A stretch of DNA of 9,538 nucleotides from Hyphomicrobiales bacterium (GCA_027069645.1 JALXEI010000373.1:1-9538), one strand, 5' to 3'; shown: positions 1 to 6,736, counted from the stretch's first letter. Notes: generated by a model from the letters alone, not told the origin. Program-made: numbers and translations.

Positions 1-1
1 T

Positions 2-1750
2 GCCAGACAATGGCGGGAAAATGAAAAAGCGCTTGTTGCGGATGGTGAACATGTTTCGGGCGTGATCAGCAAAATTCTCAACCGGCGCGTTGCCGCACAG
101 AGTGTGACTTCTGAAGTTCTCGGCAGAGCCGTGCGGGACATTTTACGCGATGCCGACGTCTTTAACGGCGGATTTGATACGGCTCCCAAATTTCCCAATG
201 AACCGATATTGATGTTTTTGCTGCAAATGGCCGCGACACATAATGACAAAAAAGCGCTTGAGGCGGTGACCCGAACTCTGGATTACATGCTTGACGGCGG
301 TATTCAGGATCATGTCGGGGGCGGTTTCCATCGCTACGCCACGGACAATTTGTGGCGCATCCCGCATTTTGAAAAAATGCTTTACAATCAGGCGCAGATG
401 GTACGGGTTCTGTTGCAGGCCTACAGACTGACCGGGCGCTGGCGCTATGCGCGCGCGGCGGAGCGGACAATTTCTTTTGTCGAGCGCCATATGAGTGCCG
501 GGGAGGGAGGTTTTTATTCGGCTTTCGATGCGGACAGCGAGGGGGACGAAGGAAGTTTTTACGCCTGGACACCGGAACAGTTGATCAAAGTGCTTGGCGA
601 AAAGGACGGACAACTTGCTGCAAAAATATTCGGCGTTACAGAACAGGGCAATTTCGAAGGTCGGACAATATTGCATTTCCCGGAGCATCCGCGGGAGTTG
701 GCAAAAAGTCTGAAGATGACCGAACAGCAATTTTATGACCGGGTTGATGATTTTTGCGCCCGGCTGGAAAAGGCGCGAAGCAGGCGTGTTCCGCCTCACC
801 TTGATGACAAGATTGTCCTGTCGTGGAATGGCATGATGATAGCGGCTCTTGCCGAAGCGGCCCTTGTTCTTGACAACAAACACTATGCCCGGCGAGCAGA
901 AAAGGCCCTGGCCTTTATCGAAAAACATATGAAAAAGCCGGATGGCTATCTGCGTTCCTGGTTCAGGGGCAAGGCCGAACTGGATGCCCAGCAGGAAGAT
1001 TATGCCTTTCTGGCTCTTGCCAATGTGATGACCGGGGACGCCACGCAAAACAGTAAATATCTGAAAAAAGCACGGCTATTGACGCAGACCATGATCGAAA
1101 AATTTATTGATCCCGATATTGGCGATTTTTTCATGGTCGACAGGCGCGGAACATTTACAAGAGGAAAGGCACGCTCCGACGGGGCAACCCCGTCGGGAAA
1201 CGCCATTGCCCTTGAAGTGCTGGCGCTGTTGAGGCACCGCAGTGAGGATCTGGAATATCGCAACAGGGTAGACAGTTTGCTTGCCGCTCTGTCGGGACTG
1301 GCCGTGGAATCCCCCCGCTCAATGCCTTATGTGTTGCGGGGGGCCGACATGCTGCGAAACGGAGAGACCGGTCCCGTGAAATATCTGGCAAGAGGACGGG
1401 TTCGGGCCGAGGCCAGGGTCGATCGGAAGGCACACAGAGCCATTGTCTCGCTATCCATTCAAAAAGGATGGCATATCAATTCCAACAAGCCGCTCAATGA
1501 TGATTTTATTCCGACCGTTTTGACTGTTGTCTCTCCCGGTTATCCTGATCCCGGGGTTGTTTATCCCCCGGCGATTAAGCGAAAACTGAAATTCAGTGAT
1601 GAAGAGATGTCTCTTTATGAGGGCAAGGTCGAGATTGTTGTTTCGCCAGGTGACAGGTTGCCCGACAGCATTGAACTGAAACTTGTTTTGCAGGCCTGTT
1701 CCGATGAAGTTTGCCTTGAACCGGCGAAAACTGTTTTGCGGGCAAGGTAG
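2..1750 (+). CDS. YyaL/DUF255-family protein with C-terminal DsbD-alpha-like domain (5' end cut off)
   Basis: The reading frame is open from base 2, so the gene begins left of the window; the GTG at 62 is not a credible start because family-like sequence (an E/A-rich helix) precedes it. The visible 582 residues match the alpha/alpha-barrel part of the YyaL/SSP411 family: GGGFHRYATD, then HFEKMLYNQ (from about fragment residue 122), DADSEGDEGSFYAW, DDKIVLSWNGMMIAALAEA and DGATPSGNAIAL. The N-terminal thioredoxin-like domain usual for the family must lie upstream. From about residue 465 to the end the sequence changes to a beta-rich module resembling the N-terminal domain of DsbD, with KGWHINSNKP and a cysteine pair ACSDEVCLEP (C566, C571 of the fragment). 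That domain normally passes electrons to periplasmic partners, so this protein is probably exported (inference; any signal peptide is outside the window). The biochemical role of the family is not well settled. It stops at TAG 1748-1750, with no convincing terminator after it. Confidence 0.88.
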   Translation, partial: ARQWRENEKALVADGEHVSGVISKILNRRVAAQSVTSEVLGRAVRDILRDADVFNGGFDTAPKFPNEPILMFLLQMAATHNDKKALEAVTRTLDYMLDGGIQDHVGGGFHRYATDNLWRIPHFEKMLYNQAQMVRVLLQAYRLTGRWRYARAAERTISFVERHMSAGEGGFYSAFDADSEGDEGSFYAWTPEQLIKVLGEKDGQLAAKIFGVTEQGNFEGRTILHFPEHPRELAKSLKMTEQQFYDRVDDFCARLEKARSRRVPPHLDDKIVLSWNGMMIAALAEAALVLDNKHYARRAEKALAFIEKHMKKPDGYLRSWFRGKAELDAQQEDYAFLALANVMTGDATQNSKYLKKARLLTQTMIEKFIDPDIGDFFMVDRRGTFTRGKARSDGATPSGNAIALEVLALLRHRSEDLEYRNRVDSLLAALSGLAVESPRSMPYVLRGADMLRNGETGPVKYLARGRVRAEARVDRKAHRAIVSLSIQKGWHINSNKPLNDDFIPTVLTVVSPGYPDPGVVYPPAIKRKLKFSDEEMSLYEGKVEIVVSPGDRLPDSIELKLVLQACSDEVCLEPAKTVLRAR

Positions 1751-2000
1751 GCTGTTGAGCGTTTTGCAAGCCGCAACGGCTCTCGAAGCGAACTTGTGTG
1801 GCCCGAAGCGCACAATGGTTCAAAAACACCATCATGAGATTTCCCGTGCGGGGAAAATGTCGATCATCCTCTTGTAATCGGGGTGTGATTGTGGCCAAAA
1901 TGTGTAAAGAGAGGTTCGAGTGTCTCCGGGAAACCGGTCGTATTTCAGCGGACCTTTTGACAGGTAGCGGTTTTATGTTGATGTTCAGGTTATCAGTTTG

Positions 2001-2303
2001 ATGTGTGGGCCGGTTTGCAATTTCAGGAAAACGCTGGCAGGTTTGCTCCTGATGGTTGTGGCGGGTGGAACGCCTGTGCTGGCCGCCCCGGTTGTTGATA
2101 TTGACCGTGATCAGCGTCTTGGAACGGTGACGACAGGTGCAGGCGGAAAATTCGCCTATTTCAGTCTCGGTAACGGGCGCGCGATCAGATTTTCTGTTCA
2201 CGAAAACAGGTTGCACCCCGTTGTTCTGAAGAACATGTTGCCGGAAACGATTTCCGGATCCCGCAAACTGCTTCCTGTAAAACGGCGCAATCTGAAATGG
2301 TGA
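2001..2303 (+). CDS. small exported protein, possibly a truncated YkuD (L,D-transpeptidase) remnant
   Basis: This is a 100-codon frame starting at ATG 2001; a TTG lies directly before it, and an in-frame stop at 1965-1967 limits the start. The Shine-Dalgarno is weak (CAGG, 1986-1989). Residues 1-29 look like a Sec signal peptide: a basic FRK, a hydrophobic LAGLLLMVVAGG stretch and a VLA-AP cleavage site. The mature part contains GTVTTG...FAYFSLGNGRAIRF, which lines up without gaps with the first strands of YkuD domains, including the intact transpeptidase encoded just downstream (GTIVVS...LYYVLKGKRAISY: 7 identities in 27, mostly conservative otherwise). The match then fades, and the frame ends before the catalytic HGT and SHGC motifs. 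It may therefore be a decayed or truncated paralogue, or a small secreted protein of other origin. The signal peptide supports recent expression; the transpeptidase relation is my inference. Confidence 0.5.
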   Translation: MCGPVCNFRKTLAGLLLMVVAGGTPVLAAPVVDIDRDQRLGTVTTGAGGKFAYFSLGNGRAIRFSVHENRLHPVVLKNMLPETISGSRKLLPVKRRNLKW

Positions 2304-2469
2304 GTGCATAAAATTGATCCGGTGTCGGGAGCACATTGGAGAATGACAGTTTTGTATCTGTTTGCCGTTGGAACGGGATAAGGTGTCATGCAAGGCTTTG
2401 CGCCGTGTTTGTTTGGTCCGGGGGGTGAGAACAGGGTTAATAAAACAGGTCAGGTAACAGATTGGTAAC

Positions 2470-2486
2470 CTTGATGAGGTATCAAG
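2470..2486. repeat. 17-bp inverted repeat upstream of the transpeptidase gene
   Basis: CTTGAT (2470-2475) and ATCAAG (2481-2486) form a perfect 6-bp dyad around GAGGT, 52 bases before the transpeptidase start. Just before it are two copies of GGTAAC (2453-2469 region). It could be an operator or a leader hairpin, or chance; no clear -35/-10 pair could be fixed around it. Confidence 0.3.
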
Positions 2487-2538
2487 AAGCTGGCTCAGTA
2501 AAGTAAGGCCCTGTAATGTGTAGCAAGAGGTTAGTGGT

Positions 2539-3198
2539 ATGAAGTTTCCGGTTCGAATGAAAATGTTTTTTATTGGTTTTTGTGCTCTGTCATTTTCGGC
2601 AGGTATATCCGCAGATAAAGCTGCGGCGCAAATGTGGGGTTGGGGCTCCGGTTCCTCGGCTGTTCCAAAACACATTGTTTCCTTCAAGGCAAAACACGCA
2701 CCAGGCACAATCGTTGTCAGCTTCAGTGATCGTCGTCTGTATTATGTTCTCAAGGGCAAGCGTGCGATCAGCTATCCCATCGCGGTTCCAAAACCCGATG
2801 CCAAATGGTCCGGCAGTTTCCGTGTATCATCCAAGAAGGTCAATCCAACCTGGACGCCAACGGCGGAAATGCGTCGTGAAAATCCAAAACTGCCTTTGTT
2901 TGTTCGCGGTGGTGACCCCAAAAACCCGCTTGGTATTCGTGCACTCTATGTCGGCAATACGCTTTACCGTATTCACGGGACGGACGCGCCCTGGCTGATC
3001 GGTGAATCGGTTTCCCACGGATGTGTGCGCATGTTTAACAAGGATGTTGTGGATCTCTATAACCGTGCGCCCGTCGGCTCCCGAATCATCGTTACATACA
3101 AGAGTTACAAGACGAGTCGCCCGAGCTATGCGGGATACGGGAATAACAGAAAGCGCAATGTCAGCCTTTCTGAATCGATCTTCAATTTTGGTTTCTAG
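2539..3198 (+). CDS. L,D-transpeptidase, YkuD/ErfK-YbiS-YcfS-YnhG family, exported
   Basis: This 219-residue protein would form 3-3 cross-links in peptidoglycan or attach proteins to it, acting in the periplasm through a cysteine acyl-enzyme. Residues 1-31 are a signal peptide (basic start, FFIGFCALSFSAG core, AAA-Q cleavage site). The YkuD domain covers about 53-185: HAPGTIVV, then WSGSFRVSSKKVNPTWTP, then DPKNPLGIRALYVGNTLYRIHGT with His146, and SHGCVRM with His160, catalytic Cys162 and Arg164. All expected catalytic residues are present. The C-terminal 30 residues are basic and rich in Tyr/Ser/Asn and show no known domain. ATG 2539 is chosen because AAGAGG (2525-2530) lies 8 bases ahead and the signal peptide starts there. 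It stands alone, 235 bases after the small exported protein gene, and ends before a hairpin terminator. The substrate (cross-link or lipoprotein anchoring) cannot be told from sequence. Confidence 0.93.
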   Translation: MKFPVRMKMFFIGFCALSFSAGISADKAAAQMWGWGSGSSAVPKHIVSFKAKHAPGTIVVSFSDRRLYYVLKGKRAISYPIAVPKPDAKWSGSFRVSSKKVNPTWTPTAEMRRENPKLPLFVRGGDPKNPLGIRALYVGNTLYRIHGTDAPWLIGESVSHGCVRMFNKDVVDLYNRAPVGSRIIVTYKSYKTSRPSYAGYGNNRKRNVSLSESIFNFGF

Positions 3199-3224
3199 CC
3201 TGTGACCACTTTTATGAGGTGCTC

Positions 3225-3259
3225 AAAAACGGCTGTTCCCCGGGAGCAGCCGTTTTTTT
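3225..3259. terminator. bidirectional rho-independent terminator between convergent genes
   Basis: AAAAACGGCTG (3225-3235) pairs with CAGCCGTTTTT (3247-3257), with a C/G-rich loop that can pair further (CCC with GGG). There are seven T at 3253-3259 on the + strand and an A-run at 3225-3229 that gives a T-run on the - strand. It lies 26 bases after the transpeptidase stop and 36 bases beyond the dcd stop, so it probably serves both. Confidence 0.85.
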
Positions 3260-3294
3260 GTCGTCAGGTTGCGGGTCAACAACCGGATCGTGTT

Positions 3295-4407
3295 TTAATC
3301 CTGTTTCCGAACAGGAACAGGGCGGAAGTGTTTGGAAAGTTTCAGTCCCTGGGCCTGATAATGGGATCCGATATCGGTACCATAGAGTTTTTCGGGCGGT
3401 TCGCTCAGGCGCTCATAGATCAGATGGCCAATGATCTGACCGTCTTCAAGGATAAACGGTACCTTGTGGCTGCGCACCTCCAGAACGCCCTTCGAACCGC
3501 TGCCCCCGGAAGGGCTGTGGCCAAATCCCGGATCGAAAAAACCGGCATAGTGAACACGAAATTCACCTACAAGCGGATTGAATGGCACCATTTCGGCGGC
3601 ATATTCGGGGGGAACATGCACGGATTCACGCGAGGCCAGAATATAAAATTCGTCAGGATCGAGAATCAGATGGCGCTGTCCGCGTGAATGGATCGGTTCC
3701 CAGAAATCAAGAATATCGCAGGATGCAGGGGCATCAATATCAATAACGCCGGTATGTTTTTTGGCGCGATAGCCAATAAGGTCATTCTCGCCGGTTCCCG
3801 CGACTTGCACAGAAAGAGGGACACCGCTCATATGCATCAGTGTGTCGCTGGCTATGGTCTTTTCCAGCAATTCGGGATAGTCCACGAGCAGGGGCCTTTC
3901 CTCGTCTTTGCCTTTTTCGTCGCGAAAACGGATTTGTGACAGCCTTGATCCCGCGCGTACCAGAACCGGGAAGGTTTGCGGGCAGATTTCGGCATAGAGC
4001 GGCCCCTTGTAACCGGAAGTGATCTGATCAAAGGCGCGTGATCCATCACAGATGACCCGGGTAAAGACATCAAGGCGCCCCGTTGAGCTTTTGGGATTGG
4101 TGAAGGCGCAAAGGCTGTGATCAAGATTGAGGCTTTCCTGAAGCGGTACGATATAAACACAGTCGCGCTCCAGCACGGCGCCATCGCCTGAAAGCGTGAT
4201 TTTGTGCATGGTTAGGTCTTCAAGCCGTTCGCTCACGGTGACACCGCGACCGGGTAAAAAGCTGGCGCGCACACGATAAGCGACATCGCCAAGGCGCAGA
4301 TCAAGGGACGCAGGCTGAATCTGGCCCTCATCCGGGGGACGATCCATCACAATGGTTTTTTGTTCGATCAGCCGTTCGATGGCGTGGGCCGGCAGGATGC
4401 CTGTCAT
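3295..4407 (-). CDS. dcd: dCTP deaminase, long two-module form
   Basis: The enzyme deaminates dCTP to dUTP, the precursor route to dTMP, in the cytoplasm. The 370-residue product is about twice the length of the E. coli enzyme and matches the alphaproteobacterial form with two tandem dUTPase-like beta folds. The first module holds GQIQPASLDLRLGDVAYRVR, NPKSSTGRLDVFTRV and GYKGPLYAEICPQ. The second holds YRAKKHTGVIDID, EFYILASRESVHVPPEYAAEM, FRVHYAGFFDPGFG and GVLEVRSHKVPFILEDGQ, the last with the expected catalytic-type Glu. I chose ATG 4407 (MTGILPAHAIERL, as in relatives), with GGACAGG about 11 bases ahead. A TTG at 4446 would add 13 residues and has no better ribosome site. It is convergent with the transpeptidase gene and divergent from metZ; I could not fix its own promoter in the shared region. 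Confidence 0.92.
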   Translation of the reverse strand: MTGILPAHAIERLIEQKTIVMDRPPDEGQIQPASLDLRLGDVAYRVRASFLPGRGVTVSERLEDLTMHKITLSGDGAVLERDCVYIVPLQESLNLDHSLCAFTNPKSSTGRLDVFTRVICDGSRAFDQITSGYKGPLYAEICPQTFPVLVRAGSRLSQIRFRDEKGKDEERPLLVDYPELLEKTIASDTLMHMSGVPLSVQVAGTGENDLIGYRAKKHTGVIDIDAPASCDILDFWEPIHSRGQRHLILDPDEFYILASRESVHVPPEYAAEMVPFNPLVGEFRVHYAGFFDPGFGHSPSGGSGSKGVLEVRSHKVPFILEDGQIIGHLIYERLSEPPEKLYGTDIGSHYQAQGLKLSKHFRPVPVRKQD

Positions 4408-4501
4408 GATGGTTTGTGCCTGTCCTGTTTCTGGCCGGTCGGGCAAGGGAGCATCAACCGGAGCGAATATAAATCTCGCGACAGCCTAACCGCTTTCCCT
4501 C

Positions 4502-4530
4502 TTGACGCCAAGCCGGAACCGGGGCTTAAT
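4502..4530 (+). promoter_or_regulatory. sigma70-like promoter of metZ
   Basis: TTGACG (4502-4507) is followed after 17 bases by CTTAAT (4525-4530), which has 5/6 and 4/6 matches to the housekeeping consensus. Transcription would start near 4537, giving a leader of about 175 bases that contains the whole riboswitch and terminator. The position just upstream of the aptamer supports it. Confidence 0.65.
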
Positions 4531-4554
4531 CCCCATGAGAGAACAATCGGGTTA

Positions 4555-4611
4555 TGTGGTGATTTGGCCGGTCGGCTTGCAGCCACAATAAAAAAATCGC
4601 TAAAAGACCGA
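4555..4611 (+). promoter_or_regulatory. SAM-II riboswitch aptamer
   Basis: The RNA has the conserved SAM-II layout: GTGGTGATTT, then CTTGCAGCCAC, an A-rich linker and GCTAAAA. P1 forms from GTGG (4556-4559) and CCAC (4583-4586). The pseudoknot helix forms from CGGTC (4569-4573) in the loop and GACCG (4606-4610) after GCTAAAA. SAM-II aptamers are known from alphaproteobacteria ahead of methionine genes such as metA and metZ, and bind S-adenosylmethionine to switch expression off. Here it sits about 100 bases before metZ on the same strand. Confidence 0.92.
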
Positions 4612-4620
4612 GCTGCAAGC
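4575..4620 (+). promoter_or_regulatory. alternative (anti-aptamer) pairing segments of the metZ leader
   Basis: GCTTGCAGC (4575-4583), part of the conserved aptamer core, is perfectly complementary over 9 bases to GCTGCAAGC (4612-4620) just after the aptamer. This helix would break P1 and the SAM pocket. In addition GACCGA-GC (4606-4613), the 3' strand of the pseudoknot, can pair with GC-T-TCGGTC (4648-4656) in the terminator hairpin, giving an antiterminator with one bulge. Complementarity is seen directly; the switching role is inferred. Confidence 0.55.
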
Positions 4621-4638
4621 GAGAAAACAGCACGTTTT

Positions 4639-4672
4639 TCCGTCCTGGCTTCGGTCCGGTCGGATTTTTTTT
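4639..4672 (+). terminator. rho-independent attenuator between SAM-II aptamer and metZ
   Basis: The arms 4639-4649 and 4654-4664 form an 11-step stem with two mismatches and one G-T pair, closed by a C(TTCG)G tetraloop and followed by eight T (4665-4672). It lies inside the metZ leader, 40 bases before the start codon, so it can only make sense as a conditional terminator. It is most likely controlled by the aptamer upstream. Confidence 0.8.
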
Positions 4673-4694
4673 GCCCTTGCCCGGAATAATATGC

Positions 4695-4703
4695 AGGGAG
4701 GAG
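4695..4703 (+). promoter_or_regulatory. Shine-Dalgarno of metZ
   Basis: AGGGAGGAG lies 9 bases ahead of ATG 4713 and fixes that start. The in-frame TTG at 4671 sits within the attenuator T-run and is not a credible start. Confidence 0.85.
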
Positions 4704-4712
4704 CTGACTGAG

Positions 4713-5930
4713 ATGACAGACGACAGAAAAGATATGTCGGGATGGCGTGCCGATACGCGCAACATACATGGTGCCGGAGAGATGCGCAGTTCCTATGGCG
4801 AAACATCCGAAGCCCTTTATCTCACGTCCGGCTATGTTTATCCATCGGCGCAGGAAGCCGCAAACCGCTTTACCGGCGAAGCCGAAGGCTATGTCTATTC
4901 GCGCTATGCCAATCCGACTGTCACGATGTTTGAAGAGCGCATGCGGCTGCTCGAAGGGGCCCCGGCAGCGATGGCCACAAGTTCCGGCATGGCGGCAGTG
5001 AATGCGGTCTTCATGAGTTTACTGAAAGCCGGAGATCATGTGCTGGCTTCCCGGGCGCTTTTCGGTGCCTCGCTCTATCTGCTGAATGTCTTGTTGCCCC
5101 GCTTCGGGGTGGAAACAACGCTGGTGGATGGCGCAGACCTCAAGGCCTGGGAAAGCGCCATGCGCCCTGAAACGAAACTGGTGTTTCTGGAAACGCCCAC
5201 CAATCCGACACTGGACCTGGTGGACATCGGGGCGGTGGCGCAGATTGCCCGCGCCGGGGATGCAAAACTGGTAATCGACAATGTTTTTGCCACTCCTGTT
5301 CTGCAAAAACCGCTAGAGCTGGGTGCCGATATCGTACTCTATTCAGCGACCAAACATATTGACGGGCAGGGGCGTTGTCTTGGCGGCATTGTGCTCGGCG
5401 ACGAGGATTATATCGGCGGAGAACTGATGCAATTTTGTCGCCAGACCGGTCCGTCATTGAGCCCGTTCAATGCCTGGGTCATGCTGAAGGGCCTCGAAAC
5501 TCTTTCGATACGGGTGCGCCAGCATTGCGAGAATGCGGCAAAAGTTGCCGATTTTCTTGCCGGTCACAAAGCCGTTGAGCGGGTAATTTATCCGGGTCGC
5601 GATGATCATCCGCAGCATGATCTGTGTGTGAGGCAAATGGGCGGAGTTGGCGGTCCGCTGGTGTCCTTCGAGGTGAAGGAGGGGCAGGCGGCGGCCTTTG
5701 ATTTCATGAATCGACTGGACATTGTAAAAATCTGCAACAATCTGGGCGATGCCAAAAGTCTCATAACCCATCCCGTCACCACGACCCATCAGCGCCTGAG
5801 CGATGAAGAACGCGCGAAACTGGGGATCACGCCGTCACTGGTCCGTTTGTCGGTCGGACTTGAAGATGTTGATGATTTGATGGAAGACCTGGATCAGGCT
5901 CTGGGACAACAGGGGGCCGGGAGCCGGTAG
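4713..5930 (+). CDS. metZ: O-succinylhomoserine sulfhydrylase
   Basis: This PLP enzyme of the Cys/Met metabolism family makes homocysteine from O-succinylhomoserine and sulfide, bypassing cystathionine. The 405-residue product has family landmarks in order: EALYLTSGYVYPSAQEAANRF, GYVYSRYANPTVTMFEERM, ATSSGMAAVNAVFMSLL, LFGASLYLL, ETPTNPTLDLVDI, VIDNVFATPVLQKPLELGAD and SATKHIDGQGRCLGG, whose Lys214 should carry PLP. The C-terminal half has SLITHPVTTTHQRLSDEERAKLGI and LVRLSVGLED. The IDGQGR version of the lysine motif and the NAWVMLKGLETL segment favour MetZ over cystathionine gamma-synthase or MetY, though the acyl group used (succinyl or acetyl) is not certain from sequence. Expression should fall when SAM is plentiful, through the SAM-II leader. 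It is monocistronic: a convergent gene ends 21 bases further on. Confidence 0.93.
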   Translation: MTDDRKDMSGWRADTRNIHGAGEMRSSYGETSEALYLTSGYVYPSAQEAANRFTGEAEGYVYSRYANPTVTMFEERMRLLEGAPAAMATSSGMAAVNAVFMSLLKAGDHVLASRALFGASLYLLNVLLPRFGVETTLVDGADLKAWESAMRPETKLVFLETPTNPTLDLVDIGAVAQIARAGDAKLVIDNVFATPVLQKPLELGADIVLYSATKHIDGQGRCLGGIVLGDEDYIGGELMQFCRQTGPSLSPFNAWVMLKGLETLSIRVRQHCENAAKVADFLAGHKAVERVIYPGRDDHPQHDLCVRQMGGVGGPLVSFEVKEGQAAAFDFMNRLDIVKICNNLGDAKSLITHPVTTTHQRLSDEERAKLGITPSLVRLSVGLEDVDDLMEDLDQALGQQGAGSR

Positions 5931-5951
5931 CTGCACCAGGCCGTATTGGCC

Positions 5952-6371
5952 TCAATGCTGCTCTATGCAGGCAATGTTTTGTGTTTTTTGCGGCGCTTCG
6001 TGTTGTTTTTGCGCGAGACCATCGGCCATGTTGCGCAGTAAACCGCGGAATGGAATATTGATAAAACCAAGGCCCTTGCTGTCGGTTTTCCAGTTTTTGT
6101 AATTGTCACGAAAGCTTTCGGGGACGGGCGCAGTGCCATCAACCCGGATTACGGTCTGTTCGAAGGCCGTTTTCGAAAAGGGCAGGAAAGGAATGGTCAG
6201 GGACTGCACGTTGCCCTCCTCGTCTTTCATGGGGGCGTCGGTGACAGCAGCGCAAATGACAGGTTCGTGGCTGGCAAAGGTCAATATGGCCCCGATAATA
6301 ATACGCGATTTCTCAAAACCGTTGGGTGCTTCATAGATCCACGATTGTCCGACACTGTAGCTGTCTGCCAT
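5952..6371 (-). CDS. hypothetical protein, 139 aa
   Basis: I do not recognise a domain. ATG 6371 (MADSYSVGQSWIYEAP) is chosen because GGGGA lies about 7 bases ahead; the frame stays open further upstream, to a possible ATG at 6530, but that stretch is basic and irregular and looks non-coding. The protein has no signal peptide and no membrane segment. It has alternating hydrophobic stretches (RIIIGAILTF, EPVICAAVTDAP, LTIPFLPFSKTAF) that suggest a beta-rich soluble fold, then NYKNWKTDSKGLGFINIPFRGLLRNMADGLA, and a Gln-rich tail. Protein-like composition and a good ribosome site make it a likely real gene. It is convergent with metZ and divergent from glyA; neither neighbour explains its role. 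Confidence 0.72.
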   Translation of the reverse strand: MADSYSVGQSWIYEAPNGFEKSRIIIGAILTFASHEPVICAAVTDAPMKDEEGNVQSLTIPFLPFSKTAFEQTVIRVDGTAPVPESFRDNYKNWKTDSKGLGFINIPFRGLLRNMADGLAQKQHEAPQKTQNIACIEQH

Positions 6372-6736
6372 TTGCGTTTCCCCGTTCCTCGATCTGTATC
6401 GTTTTGCGTTTTGGCCATGCCAGCCAAAAAACACAAACAGATCTGGTCGCGATTTATGGCCAAAAGGCGGCGATTGAACAACCGATGAAAAGAGAAGTTC
6501 CGCGTGTGTATGTCTTGCCACACCAGGCAAGGCAGAGGGGAATCACGTATCGGGGCGATATTTTCACAGGCAGGCAAAAGGACAAACATTCGGTGGATTG
6601 ATCATTCCCGTCAATTGCTTTGTCTTGTTGGTCTTGCAGTTCTCATGTTAAGGCACAGGCAAATTGATTTTCAAAACCGCAAGTGTCAGTCGTTAGTGGC
6701 CAGAGTTGCGGGAATGGCAAAACAGGGGACAGCTTC
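6372..6736. other. 365-base intergenic region between the hypothetical gene and glyA
   Basis: This region must hold the start signals of both divergent genes. I see a 10-bp inverted repeat (6409-6418/6456-6465) nearer the hypothetical gene and the glyA Shine-Dalgarno AGGGGA (6724-6729). No convincing -35/-10 pair, terminator, known riboswitch or small gene with a ribosome site was found in it. Confidence 0.6.
6409..6465. repeat. 10-bp perfect inverted repeat, 37-base spacer
   Basis: TTTTGGCCAT (6409-6418) and ATGGCCAAAA (6456-6465) are exact reverse complements. The stem can continue past one mismatch with GC/GC. Each arm also contains the self-complementary TGGCCA, and an 8-bp palindrome CAGATCTG (6438-6445) lies between. 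It is 38 bases upstream of the - strand gene start, so it could be an operator pair or a leader hairpin. Confidence 0.4.

Noticed and set aside
143..1048. 301-codon frame on the - strand
   Set aside because: It lies fully antisense to the DUF255 gene, whose motifs are clear; composition is irregular.
1755..1786. hairpin-like sequence just after the DUF255 gene stop
   Set aside because: The stem is interrupted by an internal loop and there is no T-run.
1798..2001. 67-codon frame on the + strand before the small exported protein
   Set aside because: It has a GTG start with no ribosome site, no signal peptide or motif, and irregular composition.
1593..2708. 371-codon open frame on the - strand spanning the gap between the first gene and the transpeptidase gene
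   Set aside because: Its protein is very rich in Gln, Arg, His, Thr and Asn with no motifs, and it runs antisense through two well-supported coding ends.
3202..3687. 161-codon frame on the + strand after the transpeptidase gene
   Set aside because: It runs through the terminator hairpin and is antisense to dcd, which has clear family motifs.
5938..5952. AGGCC-GTATT-GGCCT hairpin between the metZ stop and the convergent gene
   Set aside because: It has only a 5-bp stem and no T-run on either strand, so it is not supported as a terminator.
6372..6530. N-terminal extension of the 139-aa protein to an upstream ATG at 6530
   Set aside because: The extension is basic and irregular, includes the inverted repeat, and has a worse ribosome site than ATG 6371.
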